From the NCBI GenBank assembly GCA_934569225.1, contig CAKTKC010000003.1:89052-153051 (forward strand): a stretch of 64,000 bases of DNA. The letters run 5' to 3'. A program made the translations under genes and the position numbers. Every line of letters begins with the position of its first letter. Positions within the stretch are counted from its first letter, which is position 1. Shown here piece after piece: positions 26,167 to 33,394 of the stretch. Origin of the DNA: an uncultured Oscillospiraceae bacterium. GTDB taxonomy: Bacteria; Bacillota; Clostridia; Oscillospirales; Oscillospiraceae. Under the pieces are notes generated by a model. The model saw only the letters and a list, made by a program, of their open reading frames with translations. It made no database searches and was not told the origin of the DNA.

Positions 26167-26903
26167 AAACCTATCTTTGCGCCTTTGCCATGTGCCAGTC
26201 CATGTTCTGCGCGATTCCGTTCCCCGGCCGTCTCTGGGACGAGAAGGCGAGGGGGAAAATGCTCCTGTTTCTGCCTGTGGTGGGGCTGGAAATCGGGATT
26301 CTTTGGGCGGCGCTTGCCTGGGCTGTCCGCTTTTTGAAGCTCCCGGCGCTGGTGGGGGGACTGGCGCTGTGCGCGTGTCCCTTCCTTTTGACGGGGTTCA
26401 TCCATCTGGACGGATTCATGGATGTCACCGACGCGGTGAAATCCTGGCGGGATCTGGAAAAGCGCCGGGCAATTCTGAAGGACTCCCATGTCGGCTCCTT
26501 CGCCGTGATCGGCCTGTGCCTGCTGATGCTCAGCCAGTTTGCCCTCTTTTCCGCTGCCCCCGAAAGGGCGGATTTCCGGATTTTGCTGTTTGTCCCGGCG
26601 GTCAGCCGGTGCTGCTCGGCGCTGGCGGTGACGGGGCTTCGCCCCATGTCCTCCAGCCAGTACGCCGGACAGGAAAAGCCAAAGGCGCAGCTGTGGATCC
26701 TGGCTGGAATGCTGGCCGTGTGTCTGGCGGCGGGATTCCTGATTTGCGGGAAGTACGGCTTTGCGCCGGTGGGGTGTGTCGCCGGGTATACGCTGGCGCT
26801 GCGCCGGGGGTACCAATCTCTGGACGGCATGAACGGAGACATTGCCGGGTACGCGCTGACCATCGGCGAACTGTGCGCCGTTGCGGTCTACGCGCTTTTG
26901 TAG
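26163..26903 (+). CDS. cobS: Adenosylcobinamide-GDP ribazoletransferase (cobalamin synthase)
   Basis: 246 aa integral membrane enzyme joining GDP-cobinamide and the lower-ligand ribotide. GTG start overlapping the cobU stop by 4 nt. Key motif FIHLDGFMDVTDAVKSW (about 80-96) corresponds to the HLDGxxDxxDG metal site, then RAILKDSHVGSFAVIGL, the second hallmark. About six membrane helices. Normal length. Confidence 0.94.
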   Translation: MKTYLCAFAMCQSMFCAIPFPGRLWDEKARGKMLLFLPVVGLEIGILWAALAWAVRFLKLPALVGGLALCACPFLLTGFIHLDGFMDVTDAVKSWRDLEKRRAILKDSHVGSFAVIGLCLLMLSQFALFSAAPERADFRILLFVPAVSRCCSALAVTGLRPMSSSQYAGQEKPKAQLWILAGMLAVCLAAGFLICGKYGFAPVGCVAGYTLALRRGYQSLDGMNGDIAGYALTIGELCAVAVYALL

Positions 26904-26912
26904 GAGGGAACT

Positions 26913-27287
26913 ATGGTTTTTATCATCGGCGGCGCCTATCAGGGAAAGCTGGATTTTGCGAAGTCCGCCTTTGGCCTGAGGGAGAGCGACATTTTCACCT
27001 GCACCGGTGGGGAAATCGACTTTTCCAGACGGTGCATTGACCATATCGAGGAATTTACCCTCTGGTGCGTGCGGTCGGATGTGGACGCTGTGGCGTTTTT
27101 CCAGTCCCACCGGGAGCAGTGGCGGGACAGCCTTCTCATTTGTGAGGATATCTCCGCCGGGGTGGTGCCCATGGGGGCGGACATGCGGGCGTGGCGGCAG
27201 ATGAACGGGCTGCTGTGCCGGTATCTGTCTGGGGAAGCCGCTCAGGTCAGCCGCCTGTTCTGCGGACTGGAGGAACGGCTGAAATGA
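26913..27287 (+). CDS. Partial CobU-like protein
   Basis: 124 aa with its own AGGAGGGAA ribosome site. It has a degenerate P-loop IGGAYQGKLDFA (the Ser/Thr after GK is Leu) and then skips to the C-terminal CobU motif EDISAGVVPMGADMRAWRQMNGLLCRYLSGEAAQVSRLFCG. The central region with the guanylylated His is missing. It is thus complementary to the cobU at 25621, which has the N-terminal half but not this motif. It may be a subunit of a split enzyme or a decaying paralogue; the clean reading frame and ATGA overlap with cobC favour a working gene. Confidence 0.75.
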   Translation: MVFIIGGAYQGKLDFAKSAFGLRESDIFTCTGGEIDFSRRCIDHIEEFTLWCVRSDVDAVAFFQSHREQWRDSLLICEDISAGVVPMGADMRAWRQMNGLLCRYLSGEAAQVSRLFCGLEERLK

Positions 27288-27835
27288 CTGTTTTCCTCAT
27301 TCGCCACGGCCGCACCCTCGCCAATGAGCAGCACCTTTACTGCGGCAGCACCGACCTGCCATTATCCAAAGCGGGAAGGGAAGCGCTGGCGAACCGCCCG
27401 CCCATCGACGTGGGCACGGCGCATTTCATCACCAGCGGGATGCGGCGGTGCAATGAAACCCTGGCGCTGCTGTTCGGCAATGTCCCCTATGAGGTCGTGG
27501 AGGATTTCCGGGAAATCGACTTTGGCGCGTTTGAGATGAAAAGCTATGAGATGCTGAAGGACGAGCCGGCCTACCAGACCTGGCTCTCCCGCGACCCGGA
27601 GATCAACCCACCCCCCGGGGGCGAAAGCGGCACTGAGATGACGAAGCGCGTCCTGGCGGCGTACAAGACGGTGGAACGCCGGGGAGAAGACACGGTGATC
27701 ATTACCCATGGCGGCGTCATCGCCGCGATCATGGCCAGCCTCTTCCCGGAGGAAGGGAAGAACCGCTATCAGTGGCAGCCAAAGCCGGGGGAGGGGTACG
27801 CCATAACGGGCGGCACCTATTCGACAATTCCATAA
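27284..27835 (+). CDS. cobC: Alpha-ribazole phosphatase-type histidine phosphatase
   Basis: 183 aa. Histidine phosphatase signatures: LIRHGRT at the start (phosphorylated His8), LPLSKAGREALA, TSGMRRCNETL, FREIDFGAFE (acid Glu) and IITHGGVIAAI (second His). Start at 27284, overlapping the previous gene (ATGA). In cobamide clusters this enzyme removes the 5' phosphate from the final cobamide phosphate or from alpha-ribazole phosphate. Last gene of the operon. Confidence 0.88.
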   Translation: MTVFLIRHGRTLANEQHLYCGSTDLPLSKAGREALANRPPIDVGTAHFITSGMRRCNETLALLFGNVPYEVVEDFREIDFGAFEMKSYEMLKDEPAYQTWLSRDPEINPPPGGESGTEMTKRVLAAYKTVERRGEDTVIITHGGVIAAIMASLFPEEGKNRYQWQPKPGEGYAITGGTYSTIP

Positions 27836-27846
27836 AGACAGAAAAT

Positions 27847-27872
27847 GCCCCCAAACCCTATGGTTTGGGGGC
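27847..27872 (-). terminator. Terminator between cobC and glmM
   Basis: Perfect 11-bp stem GCCCCCAAACC / GGTTTGGGGGC with a 4-nt loop. On the minus strand it is followed by ATTTTC, so it ends the glmM transcript; it may also block read-through from cobC. Confidence 0.8.
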
Positions 27873-27882
27873 AAAAAAGTTG

Positions 27883-29268
27883 TTACACGCAGTGACCCTT
27901 GGCGCGGATGACCGCAATCACGGAGTCCACGTACTGCTCGCAGACGTCCTTGCTCTCGGCTTCCACCATGACCCGGATGACCGGCTCGGTGCCGGATTCC
28001 CGCACCAGAATGCGCCCGGTGTCGCCCAGCTTGGCAGTGACCTCCGCGACGGCCTTCTGCACGTCTGGGTCGCCTTGTGCCGCAGCCTTGTCGGCTACAC
28101 GGACGTTTTTCAGCACCTGGGGATAGAAGGTGAAACCCTCGCAGAGCTGGCTCAGGGTCTTCTTCTTCGCCATCATTGTCTCCATGATCTTCAGGCTAGT
28201 GAGAATGCCGTCGCCGGTGGAGGCATACTTGGAGAAGATGATGTGGCCGCTCTGCTCGCCGCCCAGACGGCAGCCGTTGGCCATCATGTATTCGTAGACA
28301 TACTTGTCGCCCACCTTGGTCTTGGCGTAGCCGATGCCCAGCTCGTCAAAGGCTTTGTAGAGGCCAAAGTTGGACATGATGGTGGTGACGACGGTGTTGC
28401 CCAGGAGCTTGCCCCGCTCTTTCAGGTACTTGCCGTAGATGTACAGAATGTGGTCGCCGGTGACGATATTGCCCTTTTCGTCCACGCACAGGCAGCGGTC
28501 GGCGTCGCCGTCGTAGGCAAAGCCAACGTCCAGCCCGTTCTCCACCACGTAGCGCTGTAAAACCTCAATGTGGGTGGAACCCGCATTCTGGTTGATGTTG
28601 TAGCCGTCGGGGTCGGCGTTGATGACGTAGGTTTTTGCGCCCAGGGCGTCGAAGACGCACTTCGCAATGTTCCAGGAAGAACCGTTGGCGCAGTCCAGGC
28701 CAACCTTCACGCCCTTGAAGGAGTACATGCCCAGGCTGATGAGATAGCCGATGTAGCGGTTTCGTCCGGCGACGTGGTCAACGGTGCGGCCAATCTGGTC
28801 GCGCTTGGCCAGGGGCAGCTCCTCCCATTTCCGGCCGAAAGCCTCCAGATTGCCGTCCAGATACGCTTCCACCAGACTGATGACGCTTTCGTCCATCTTC
28901 TCGCCGAAGTTGTTGATGAGCTTGATGCCGTTGTCGTAGTAGGGGTTATGGCTGGCGGAGATCATGATGCCGCAGTCAAAGCCCTCGGTGCGGACGACGA
29001 AGGCCACGCTGGGGGTGGTGGTAACGTGGAGCAGATAGGCGTCTGCGCCGGAGGCCACGAGACCGCCTACCAGGCTGTACTCGAACATGTAGCTCGACCG
29101 GCGGGTATCCTTGCCGATGACGATTCTGGCGGAGCCGTCAGAGCCGGAGCGGCGCTTCAGCTGGGTGTAGTACCAGCCGAGAAAACGCCCGACCTTGTAG
29201 GCGTGGTCAGCGGTGAGGGTGCAGTTGGCTTCTCCCCGGAAGCCGTCGGTTCCAAAATATTTGCCCAT
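27883..29268 (-). CDS. glmM: Phosphoglucosamine mutase-type phosphohexomutase
   Basis: 461 aa. All four phosphohexomutase motifs are visible: catalytic ISASHNPYYDNG, metal loop YDGDADR, sugar-binding GEQSGH and phosphate-binding RESGTEPVIRVM. YFGTDGFRGEAN at the N-terminus is typical of GlmM, which makes glucosamine-1-phosphate for cell-wall UDP-GlcNAc. The gene lies 50 nt after a hexapeptide acyltransferase gene, the next step in the same pathway. Confidence 0.93.
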   Translation of the reverse strand: MGKYFGTDGFRGEANCTLTADHAYKVGRFLGWYYTQLKRRSGSDGSARIVIGKDTRRSSYMFEYSLVGGLVASGADAYLLHVTTTPSVAFVVRTEGFDCGIMISASHNPYYDNGIKLINNFGEKMDESVISLVEAYLDGNLEAFGRKWEELPLAKRDQIGRTVDHVAGRNRYIGYLISLGMYSFKGVKVGLDCANGSSWNIAKCVFDALGAKTYVINADPDGYNINQNAGSTHIEVLQRYVVENGLDVGFAYDGDADRCLCVDEKGNIVTGDHILYIYGKYLKERGKLLGNTVVTTIMSNFGLYKAFDELGIGYAKTKVGDKYVYEYMMANGCRLGGEQSGHIIFSKYASTGDGILTSLKIMETMMAKKKTLSQLCEGFTFYPQVLKNVRVADKAAAQGDPDVQKAVAEVTAKLGDTGRILVRESGTEPVIRVMVEAESKDVCEQYVDSVIAVIRAKGHCV

Positions 29269-29318
29269 GGGAATGGACTCCTTTCACTTTCTGATGGCCG
29301 GGAAATGTCCCGAAAACA

Positions 29319-29975
29319 TTATTTCTTGGCGACAATAATTCCGCCGGTTTTCCAGATGCTGTTGGCGGGAACCATGCCCCGGACGCAGGAGGTGGGGTAG
29401 ACGTTGGAGTGGGGGCCGATGACGGTGCCGGGATTCAGGACGCTGTTGCAGCCGACCTCCACGAAGTCGCCCAGCATGGCGCCGAACTTTTTCAGCCCCG
29501 TGGGAACCTGTTCTTCGCCGTTTTTCACCACGACCAGCGTCTTGTCGGACTTGACGTTGGAGGTGACGCTGCCCGCGCCCATGTGGGACTTGTAGCCCAG
29601 AATGCTGTCGCCCACATAGTTGAAGTGGGGAACCTGAACGCCGTCGAACAGAATAACATTTTTCAGCTCCACGGAGTTGCCCACCACGCAGCTTTCGCCC
29701 ACCAGGGCAGAGCCGCGGATGAAGGCGCAGTGGCGCACTTCGGTGCCCGCGCCGATGATGCAGGGCGCGCCCAGAAAGGCGGTGGGGGCGACTGTTGCAG
29801 TTTTATGTACCCAGACGGTGGGAGATACCTCCGTATAGTCTTCGCCCAGGGTGGGGCCGAGGGCTAAGATCAGTTCTTTGATGCCCTTGAGTGCCTGCCA
29901 GGGGTACTCAAATCCGGAGAGGTACGCCCCTGCCAGGGTGTGGGACATGTCGTACAGATCAGCGGTTTTTAACAT
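29319..29975 (-). CDS. Left-handed beta-helix acyltransferase resembling the GlmU C-terminal domain
   Basis: 218 aa from the ATG at 29975 (GGAGG 8 nt upstream). After about 50 helical residues the chain is a hexapeptide-repeat beta-helix (VWVHKTATVAPTAFLGAPCIIGAGTEV...). Segments HFNYVGDSILGYKSHMGAGSVTSNVKSD and LGDFVEVGCNSVLNPGTVIG look like the acetyltransferase part of GlmU, but no pyrophosphorylase domain is present. With glmM downstream it may acetylate glucosamine-1-phosphate (inference); another sugar or acyl acceptor is possible. Confidence 0.8.
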   Translation of the reverse strand: MLKTADLYDMSHTLAGAYLSGFEYPWQALKGIKELILALGPTLGEDYTEVSPTVWVHKTATVAPTAFLGAPCIIGAGTEVRHCAFIRGSALVGESCVVGNSVELKNVILFDGVQVPHFNYVGDSILGYKSHMGAGSVTSNVKSDKTLVVVKNGEEQVPTGLKKFGAMLGDFVEVGCNSVLNPGTVIGPHSNVYPTSCVRGMVPANSIWKTGGIIVAKK

Positions 29976-30022
29976 GGAAACTTCCTCCATTCGACTTAAG
30001 GATAAGCCGTGATAACGCTCCT

Positions 30023-30051
30023 ACTATACACCCCTCACAGGGCGTTGTCAA
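30023..30051 (-). promoter_or_regulatory. Promoter of acyltransferase-glmM operon
   Basis: Minus strand: TTGACA (30046-30051), 17-nt spacer, TATAGT (30023-30028), about 48 nt before the start codon. The rest of 29991-30225 shows no gene or clear motif. Confidence 0.8.
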
Positions 30052-30220
30052 TCGGGTCTGGTAAATTTGGTGCAATTTTCAATTATTTTTGTGCAAATTT
30101 CTACGAAATGAAGGCGGCAGGGGGTGGGGAGTTGTGCGTGATACGGATATTCTATGGGGGCCGGTGACAAAACGTGTACCCGAACTGTGCAAAACTGGGG
30201 CGCAGGACTCCGGGCAAAAA

Positions 30221-30247
30221 GAAAGCGGAGCCGCGTAAACGGCTCCG
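30221..30247 (-). terminator. Terminator of BlaI-type gene
   Basis: CGGAGCCG / CGGCTCCG stem (30226-30247) followed on the minus strand by CTTTCTTTTT, just after the stop at 30256. Confidence 0.8.
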
Positions 30248-30255
30248 TCGATCGT

Positions 30256-30624
30256 TTATCGGATTTCCTTCTGCACAAGCTCCAGAAGCTCCTGCAGATC
30301 CGCCTGGGTGACTTCCTCCCGCTTCAGCAATGCCTTGAACAGACCCACGGGTTCCGGTTTATGGCGATGGCTGAAAATGGTGTTGGCAAAATATTCCTCC
30401 CGGCTCATGGTCGGCGCAAAGACACGGCCAAAGGTTTTACCGCGCTTTACAAGACCTGCCTCCCGGATGGCTTTCTTTTGCAGCAGACTGTTGAGCAGAA
30501 TGTGTACGGAACTGTCCTTCCAGGTTTTCTCCTCGGTATGCTCCAATAAATCCGCGCGGGACAGGGGCTCCCCCGTTTCCCAGAGGACATCCATGATTTC
30601 CATTTCGCTTCTAGTAAGTTCCAT
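30256..30624 (-). CDS. BlaI/MecI-family transcriptional repressor (orphan)
   Basis: 122 aa winged-helix repressor. LTRSEMEIMDVLWETGEPLSRADLLE is the family N-terminus, followed by WKDSSVHILLNSLLQKKAI (recognition helix), a wing and a dimerising helix. In the classical systems BlaI is cleaved through the sensor protease BlaR1; no BlaR1 gene is adjacent, so the signal and other targets are unknown. Its own promoter carries TACA/TGTA palindromes, which suggests autoregulation. Flanked by its own promoter and terminator: a single-gene unit. Confidence 0.92.
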   Translation of the reverse strand: MELTRSEMEIMDVLWETGEPLSRADLLEHTEEKTWKDSSVHILLNSLLQKKAIREAGLVKRGKTFGRVFAPTMSREEYFANTIFSHRHKPEPVGLFKALLKREEVTQADLQELLELVQKEIR

Positions 30625-30656
30625 GTTCGCACCTTCTTATTTTTCAGTCATTGCCC

Positions 30657-30708
30657 ATTATACCTTGTATTACAGAATTTGTCAATTCTGATAATTTGTA
30701 TTTACAAA
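30657..30708 (-). promoter_or_regulatory. blaI promoter with two operator palindromes
   Basis: Minus strand: perfect TTGACA (30680-30685), 17-nt spacer, perfect TATAAT (30657-30662). TTGTATTACA (30665-30674) lies in the spacer and TTTGTATTTACAAA (30695-30708), a perfect palindrome around TGTA/TACA, lies just upstream of the -35 box. TGTA/TACA half-sites are the known BlaI/MecI recognition unit. Positions fit repression by promoter occlusion. The remaining 30709-30820 is AT-rich with no feature. Confidence 0.8.
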
Positions 30709-30820
30709 AAATTTTCTAAAAATTTTTCCGGTTCTTTGAAACAAAAATCCAAAACATGAAACATTCAAGAGAAAAATTACAGGAAAATATTACCAGCTGA
30801 ATGACAGACCCCGGCAAGGG

Positions 30821-31849
30821 TCAGCCGCCCAGGGTGTCTTTCAGCACTTTCCGGTTGGCCTCCAGGTCGGCCACCAGCACCGCCATGCCGTCAATATTGC
30901 GGCTGGCGTAGGTTCCGGCGGCGGGGACGTGCTGGCTGACGACCTCTCCGCCGGTAAGCAAGGGAAACAGGCTGACGGCATAGCCGAGGATCTCCCTGTC
31001 CGTCATGTCCGTGGTGATCAGGGGGAGAATCTGCTCCAGAAGGGACAGGGCGGCGGGGAGGCTGGTGTCCCGGTAGGCGTCCAGCAGCGCGGTGATGACC
31101 TTGCGCTGACGGTTCGTCCGGCTGAAATCCCCGTCGGCGTCCAGCTTGCGGATGCGGGCGTAGGCCAGCGCCTGCTGACCGTTCAAGAGGTTCGTTCCCT
31201 CGGAAAGACCGCTGCCGGTTTCCCGGTTGACCCACTGGGCTTCGTCGTTGCGCAGATCTACCTCCACACCCCCCAGAAGGTCAACGATGTCGGCAAACTG
31301 GTAAAAGTCCACCTCCACATTGCCGTCAATGTGGACGCCGAAATTACTTTCCAAAGTCTTATTCAGAAGGGACATCCCACCGGCGGCGTAGGCTACGTTG
31401 ATCCGGTTCTGGCCGTAGCCGGGGATTTTCACATAGGTGTCCCGGAGGAAGGAGGTCATGGTCAGCTTCTTCTCGGACTTGCGGAAGGTACACAGGATCA
31501 TGGAATCCGAACGCGCCCGTGTCTCGTCCTCCCGGCGGTCCTGACCGATGAGCAGAATGTTGATGACGTCGCTGTCCCTGCCGATGTCGGCGTCGTAGTC
31601 CGGGAAGGTGACTTCCTCCGGATTCATGGTGGGGGCGGTGTTGGTTTCCTCCGGCTGGGTGGCGAGATAGGCGTCCAGCTCCTCCGGGGAAAGGGTGGGG
31701 GCGGTGCCGGAGTCCACATAGTGGATGCGCCCCAGCAGGTGCTGTAAGTAGACCGTTCCCACAAGCATCACCATCAGAATCAGCCCCAGCACGAAGCACA
31801 GCAGCACGAGCCTGCCGCGGCGGTTGGGGGGAGAGGTTTGTTTTTTCAT
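30821..31849 (-). CDS. LytR-CpsA-Psr (LCP) family wall-polymer ligase
   Basis: 342 aa from the ATG at 31849 (GGAGG 8 nt before). Short cytosolic tail, one membrane helix (about 12-35), acidic linker, and an extracellular LCP domain with NILLIGQDRRE, ARSDSMILCTF, LTMTSFLRDTYVKIPGYGQNRINVAYAAGG and a late FSRTNRQRKVI arginine motif. LCP proteins transfer undecaprenyl-linked glycopolymers to peptidoglycan. It lies 53 nt downstream of spo0A on the same strand, possibly co-transcribed. Confidence 0.92.
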   Translation of the reverse strand: MKKQTSPPNRRGRLVLLCFVLGLILMVMLVGTVYLQHLLGRIHYVDSGTAPTLSPEELDAYLATQPEETNTAPTMNPEEVTFPDYDADIGRDSDVINILLIGQDRREDETRARSDSMILCTFRKSEKKLTMTSFLRDTYVKIPGYGQNRINVAYAAGGMSLLNKTLESNFGVHIDGNVEVDFYQFADIVDLLGGVEVDLRNDEAQWVNRETGSGLSEGTNLLNGQQALAYARIRKLDADGDFSRTNRQRKVITALLDAYRDTSLPAALSLLEQILPLITTDMTDREILGYAVSLFPLLTGGEVVSQHVPAAGTYASRNIDGMAVLVADLEANRKVLKDTLGG

Positions 31850-31902
31850 GACAGCGCCTCCAGGCAAAGTGGTATCATTAGGGTATGTCCATTTTCTTAT
31901 CT

Positions 31903-32637
31903 TCATTCCTCGGTGTCCTGATTCAGCCGCAGAGCGTCTGCCAGACGGGAAATGAAGGCGGCGTTGGACGGCCGGGGAATGACGCCGTCGGGACCGGCGC
32001 GGAAATACCGCTGCCAGACCCGGTCGTCCCGCTGCTTCCAGGCGGTATCGATGGCGCTTCGGATGGAGCGCTCCACGTGGGTGCCCTTGCAGCCGAAGAC
32101 CGCGCCCACCGACGGATACAGCACCTTCGTAATGGGCTGGTCGGGATCCTTCATCATCCTGGGAATGGCTTCCCGAAGATATGCGTAGCCCCGGAGTTTG
32201 GAGGGAACGCTCAGGGAAAGCAGCAGATTGGTCACCTGGGTCTGCGGGTCGGGCAGCGTTACCAGGGGCGCACGGATATGACGGCTCAGGTCGCCGATCC
32301 GGGCTGCGGTGGCGGGAATGTCGCAGGGCTTGCGCATCATGTAGCCCACGCTCAGCTCGCCAAGGGCGTCGAGAATATAGTCGTTATAAAAGCGGGAAGT
32401 CACCAGAACCATGGGACACAGTCCGGAGCCGGCGGCGGATTGCAGCAGACTGATGCCGTCCAGTTCAGGAAGCATCAGATCCAGAACCAGAACGTCAGGG
32501 GCAAAGGAGCGCAGAAGCGACAGCGTCTCCTTCCCGTCGCCGCAGCACCGGACATAGTATGTCCCCTGCAGCTCAGCGGCAAGTGCCTGCCGGAATTCCT
32601 CGTTCCCATCCGCGATCAACAGCTTCAGTGCGTCCAT
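31903..32637 (-). CDS. spo0A: Stage 0 sporulation response regulator Spo0A
   Basis: 244 aa from the ATG at 32637 (GGGAG upstream; longer upstream codons are not supported). Receiver domain 1-120 with phospho-acceptor Asp53 (VLDLMLPELDG) and Lys in MRKPCD. The C-terminal DNA-binding domain is Spo0A-specific: VTNLLLSLSVPSKLRGYAYLREAI, ITKVLYPSVGAVFG and VERSIRSAIDTAW. It is about 20 residues shorter than Bacillus Spo0A. Its promoter has two 0A boxes. This indicates a spore-forming or spore-derived lineage. A paralogue elsewhere in the genome cannot be excluded. Confidence 0.9.
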   Translation of the reverse strand: MDALKLLIADGNEEFRQALAAELQGTYYVRCCGDGKETLSLLRSFAPDVLVLDLMLPELDGISLLQSAAGSGLCPMVLVTSRFYNDYILDALGELSVGYMMRKPCDIPATAARIGDLSRHIRAPLVTLPDPQTQVTNLLLSLSVPSKLRGYAYLREAIPRMMKDPDQPITKVLYPSVGAVFGCKGTHVERSIRSAIDTAWKQRDDRVWQRYFRAGPDGVIPRPSNAAFISRLADALRLNQDTEE

Positions 32638-32662
32638 ATGTCTCCCACCTTCCGATGGATAT

Positions 32663-32718
32663 AGAATATCACAGCTGCATTCAATTTTCAATTCACTTCC
32701 TTTCGCCAATTTTCGACA
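32663..32718 (-). promoter_or_regulatory. spo0A promoter with tandem 0A boxes
   Basis: Minus strand: TTGAAA (32686-32691), 17-nt spacer, TATTCT (32663-32668). Upstream, TGGCGAA (32702-32708) and TGTCGAA (32712-32718) match the 0A-box core TGNCGAA, spaced one helical turn apart. This fits autoregulation by phosphorylated Spo0A. Confidence 0.78.
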
Positions 32719-32773
32719 ATTTGGGGGCAGGAAAGAAGCGTCATGCATAGAATGGTCAGGAGGTGCTTAGCGT

Positions 32774-33217
32774 ATGAGAATTCCATCTGCGAATCCCCAG
32801 GCCATTGCCTGCATCCGGGGCGCCGCCGACGCGCCGAAGCTCAGGGGGACGGTGCGGTTTTCCGCCGTACCCGGCGGCACGCTGGTGACGGCGGAGGTCA
32901 CGGGGCTTCCCGAAAACGACACCGGCTTTTTTGCCTTTCACATCCATGAGGGCGGCGATTGCGGCGGCACGGACTTTTCGGATACCGGAGGTCATTTCAA
33001 TCCCGAGGCACAGGAACATCCCCGTCACGCGGGAGACCTGCCGCCGCTTCTGTCCGTTGGCGGGCACGCGTTTCTCTCGGTGGAGACGGGGAGATTCACC
33101 CCCTGCGAGGTGATCGGCCGGACGGTGGTGATCCACGGAAGCGCGGACGATTTTCACACCCAGCCGGCGGGAAGCGCGGGCAAAAAGATCGCCTGCGGCG
33201 TGATCCGACGGGGGTAA
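32774..33217 (+). CDS. sodC: Cu/Zn superoxide dismutase, no signal peptide
   Basis: 147 aa. Metal ligands in the normal order: HIH (Cu), GGHFNP (bridging His), the EHPRHAGDL cluster (Zn His/His/Asp) and VVIHGSADDF (Cu His). Cys pair GGDC and IACGVI for the conserved disulfide. The zinc loop between the second and third Zn ligands is about six residues shorter than in eukaryotic SOD, and the electrostatic Arg near the C-terminus is Lys (AGKKIACG). No signal peptide, so probably cytosolic, unusual for bacterial SodC. AGGAGG precedes the ATG. Activity is likely but not assured. Confidence 0.88.
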   Translation: MRIPSANPQAIACIRGAADAPKLRGTVRFSAVPGGTLVTAEVTGLPENDTGFFAFHIHEGGDCGGTDFSDTGGHFNPEAQEHPRHAGDLPPLLSVGGHAFLSVETGRFTPCEVIGRTVVIHGSADDFHTQPAGSAGKKIACGVIRRG

Positions 33218-33283
33218 TGGGGAGGCTTTTCGGGAAATCAGGGAGATTATGACGAAAAACTTCCTTTCACCCGCTTTTTGTGG

Positions 33284-33312
33284 TTGTAAAATTTAAGGCA
33301 ATGGTGTATAAT
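33284..33312 (+). promoter_or_regulatory. murC promoter
   Basis: TTGTAA (33284-33289), 17-nt spacer, TATAAT (33307-33312), giving a leader of about 75 nt before murC. Confidence 0.72.
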
Positions 33313-33394
33313 ACCATGAGTTGCGGAAAAATTTCGTTCTGTGCTCCGGCAAAGAATGGCCGGAGCAGGATCACCTGTGGGGGAACTGACATAC

